32,806 nucleotides of DNA. Source: an uncultured Lachnospiraceae bacterium (GTDB lineage: Bacteria > Bacillota > Clostridia > Lachnospirales > Lachnospiraceae). A model generated the notes under the pieces. That model made no database searches and was not told where the DNA came from. It saw only the letters and a list, made by a program, of their open reading frames with translations. This document shows positions 32,736 to 32,806 of this stretch, in pieces. The translations under genes were made by a program, and so were the position numbers. Position 1 is the stretch's first letter, and each line of letters starts with the position of its first letter. Location: the NCBI GenBank assembly GCA_946614165.1, contig CAMOGQ010000028.1, positions 1 to 32,806 on the forward strand, in the 5' to 3' direction.

Positions 32736-32806
32736 GATTCTTCTGGTATTATTTTGCTTTTGCCCTGTTTTTCTGCGGGCTTTCACTTTCTGAGCGCACT
32801 CTGCCC

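Overview
The window looks like a gut-type Clostridia (Lachnospiraceae-like) chromosome. The basis is AGGAGG-type ribosome binding sites, sigma-A promoters, a sugar-import and glycosidase operon, BspA-like leucine-rich repeats and dense accessory genes. The taxon is inferred from style, not from a marker gene. The left 15 kb looks more AT-rich than the glycosidase block at 19.5-29.8 kb, which fits acquired DNA.

Layout. 51-803 is a fragment of six 42-residue TPR repeats, followed by a terminator. 967-1971 is a non-autonomous insertion element with 8-bp target duplications. 2119-13311 (minus) is a tightly overlapping three-gene operon: a TIR-domain protein, a 2771-residue protein of unknown type, and a 530-residue protein with a MYG1/DHH-like metal-phosphoesterase signature. 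This is the best candidate for an undescribed conflict or defence system. 13518-14148 is a second, unrelated insertion element with 5-bp target duplications and three large hairpins inside. The two elements bracket the operon. 14202-15131 (minus) is a membrane-anchored Sel1/TPR-like protein. 15559-19153 (minus) holds a PD-(D/E)XK-type nuclease, a winged-helix protein and two unrecognised genes.

19546-28500 (minus) is a carbohydrate operon: GPH-type symporter, GH2, GH78 alpha-L-rhamnosidase-like, Gfo/Idh/MocA oxidoreductase and a GH43 protein resembling exo-beta-1,3-galactanases. A divergent AraC-type regulator lies at 28627-29799. The glycosidases lack signal peptides, so they probably act in the cytoplasm on imported rhamnose- and galactose-containing oligosaccharides.

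30132-30206 is a damaged tRNA-like sequence. 30244-32451 (minus) is an Xre-type regulator, a DUF6036/AbiEii-like nucleotidyltransferase and an LRR protein, read from a promoter that overlaps a perfect 10+10 palindrome. This is probably a toxin-antitoxin-like module with an LRR third gene. The window ends with a minus-strand terminator belonging to a gene beyond the right edge.
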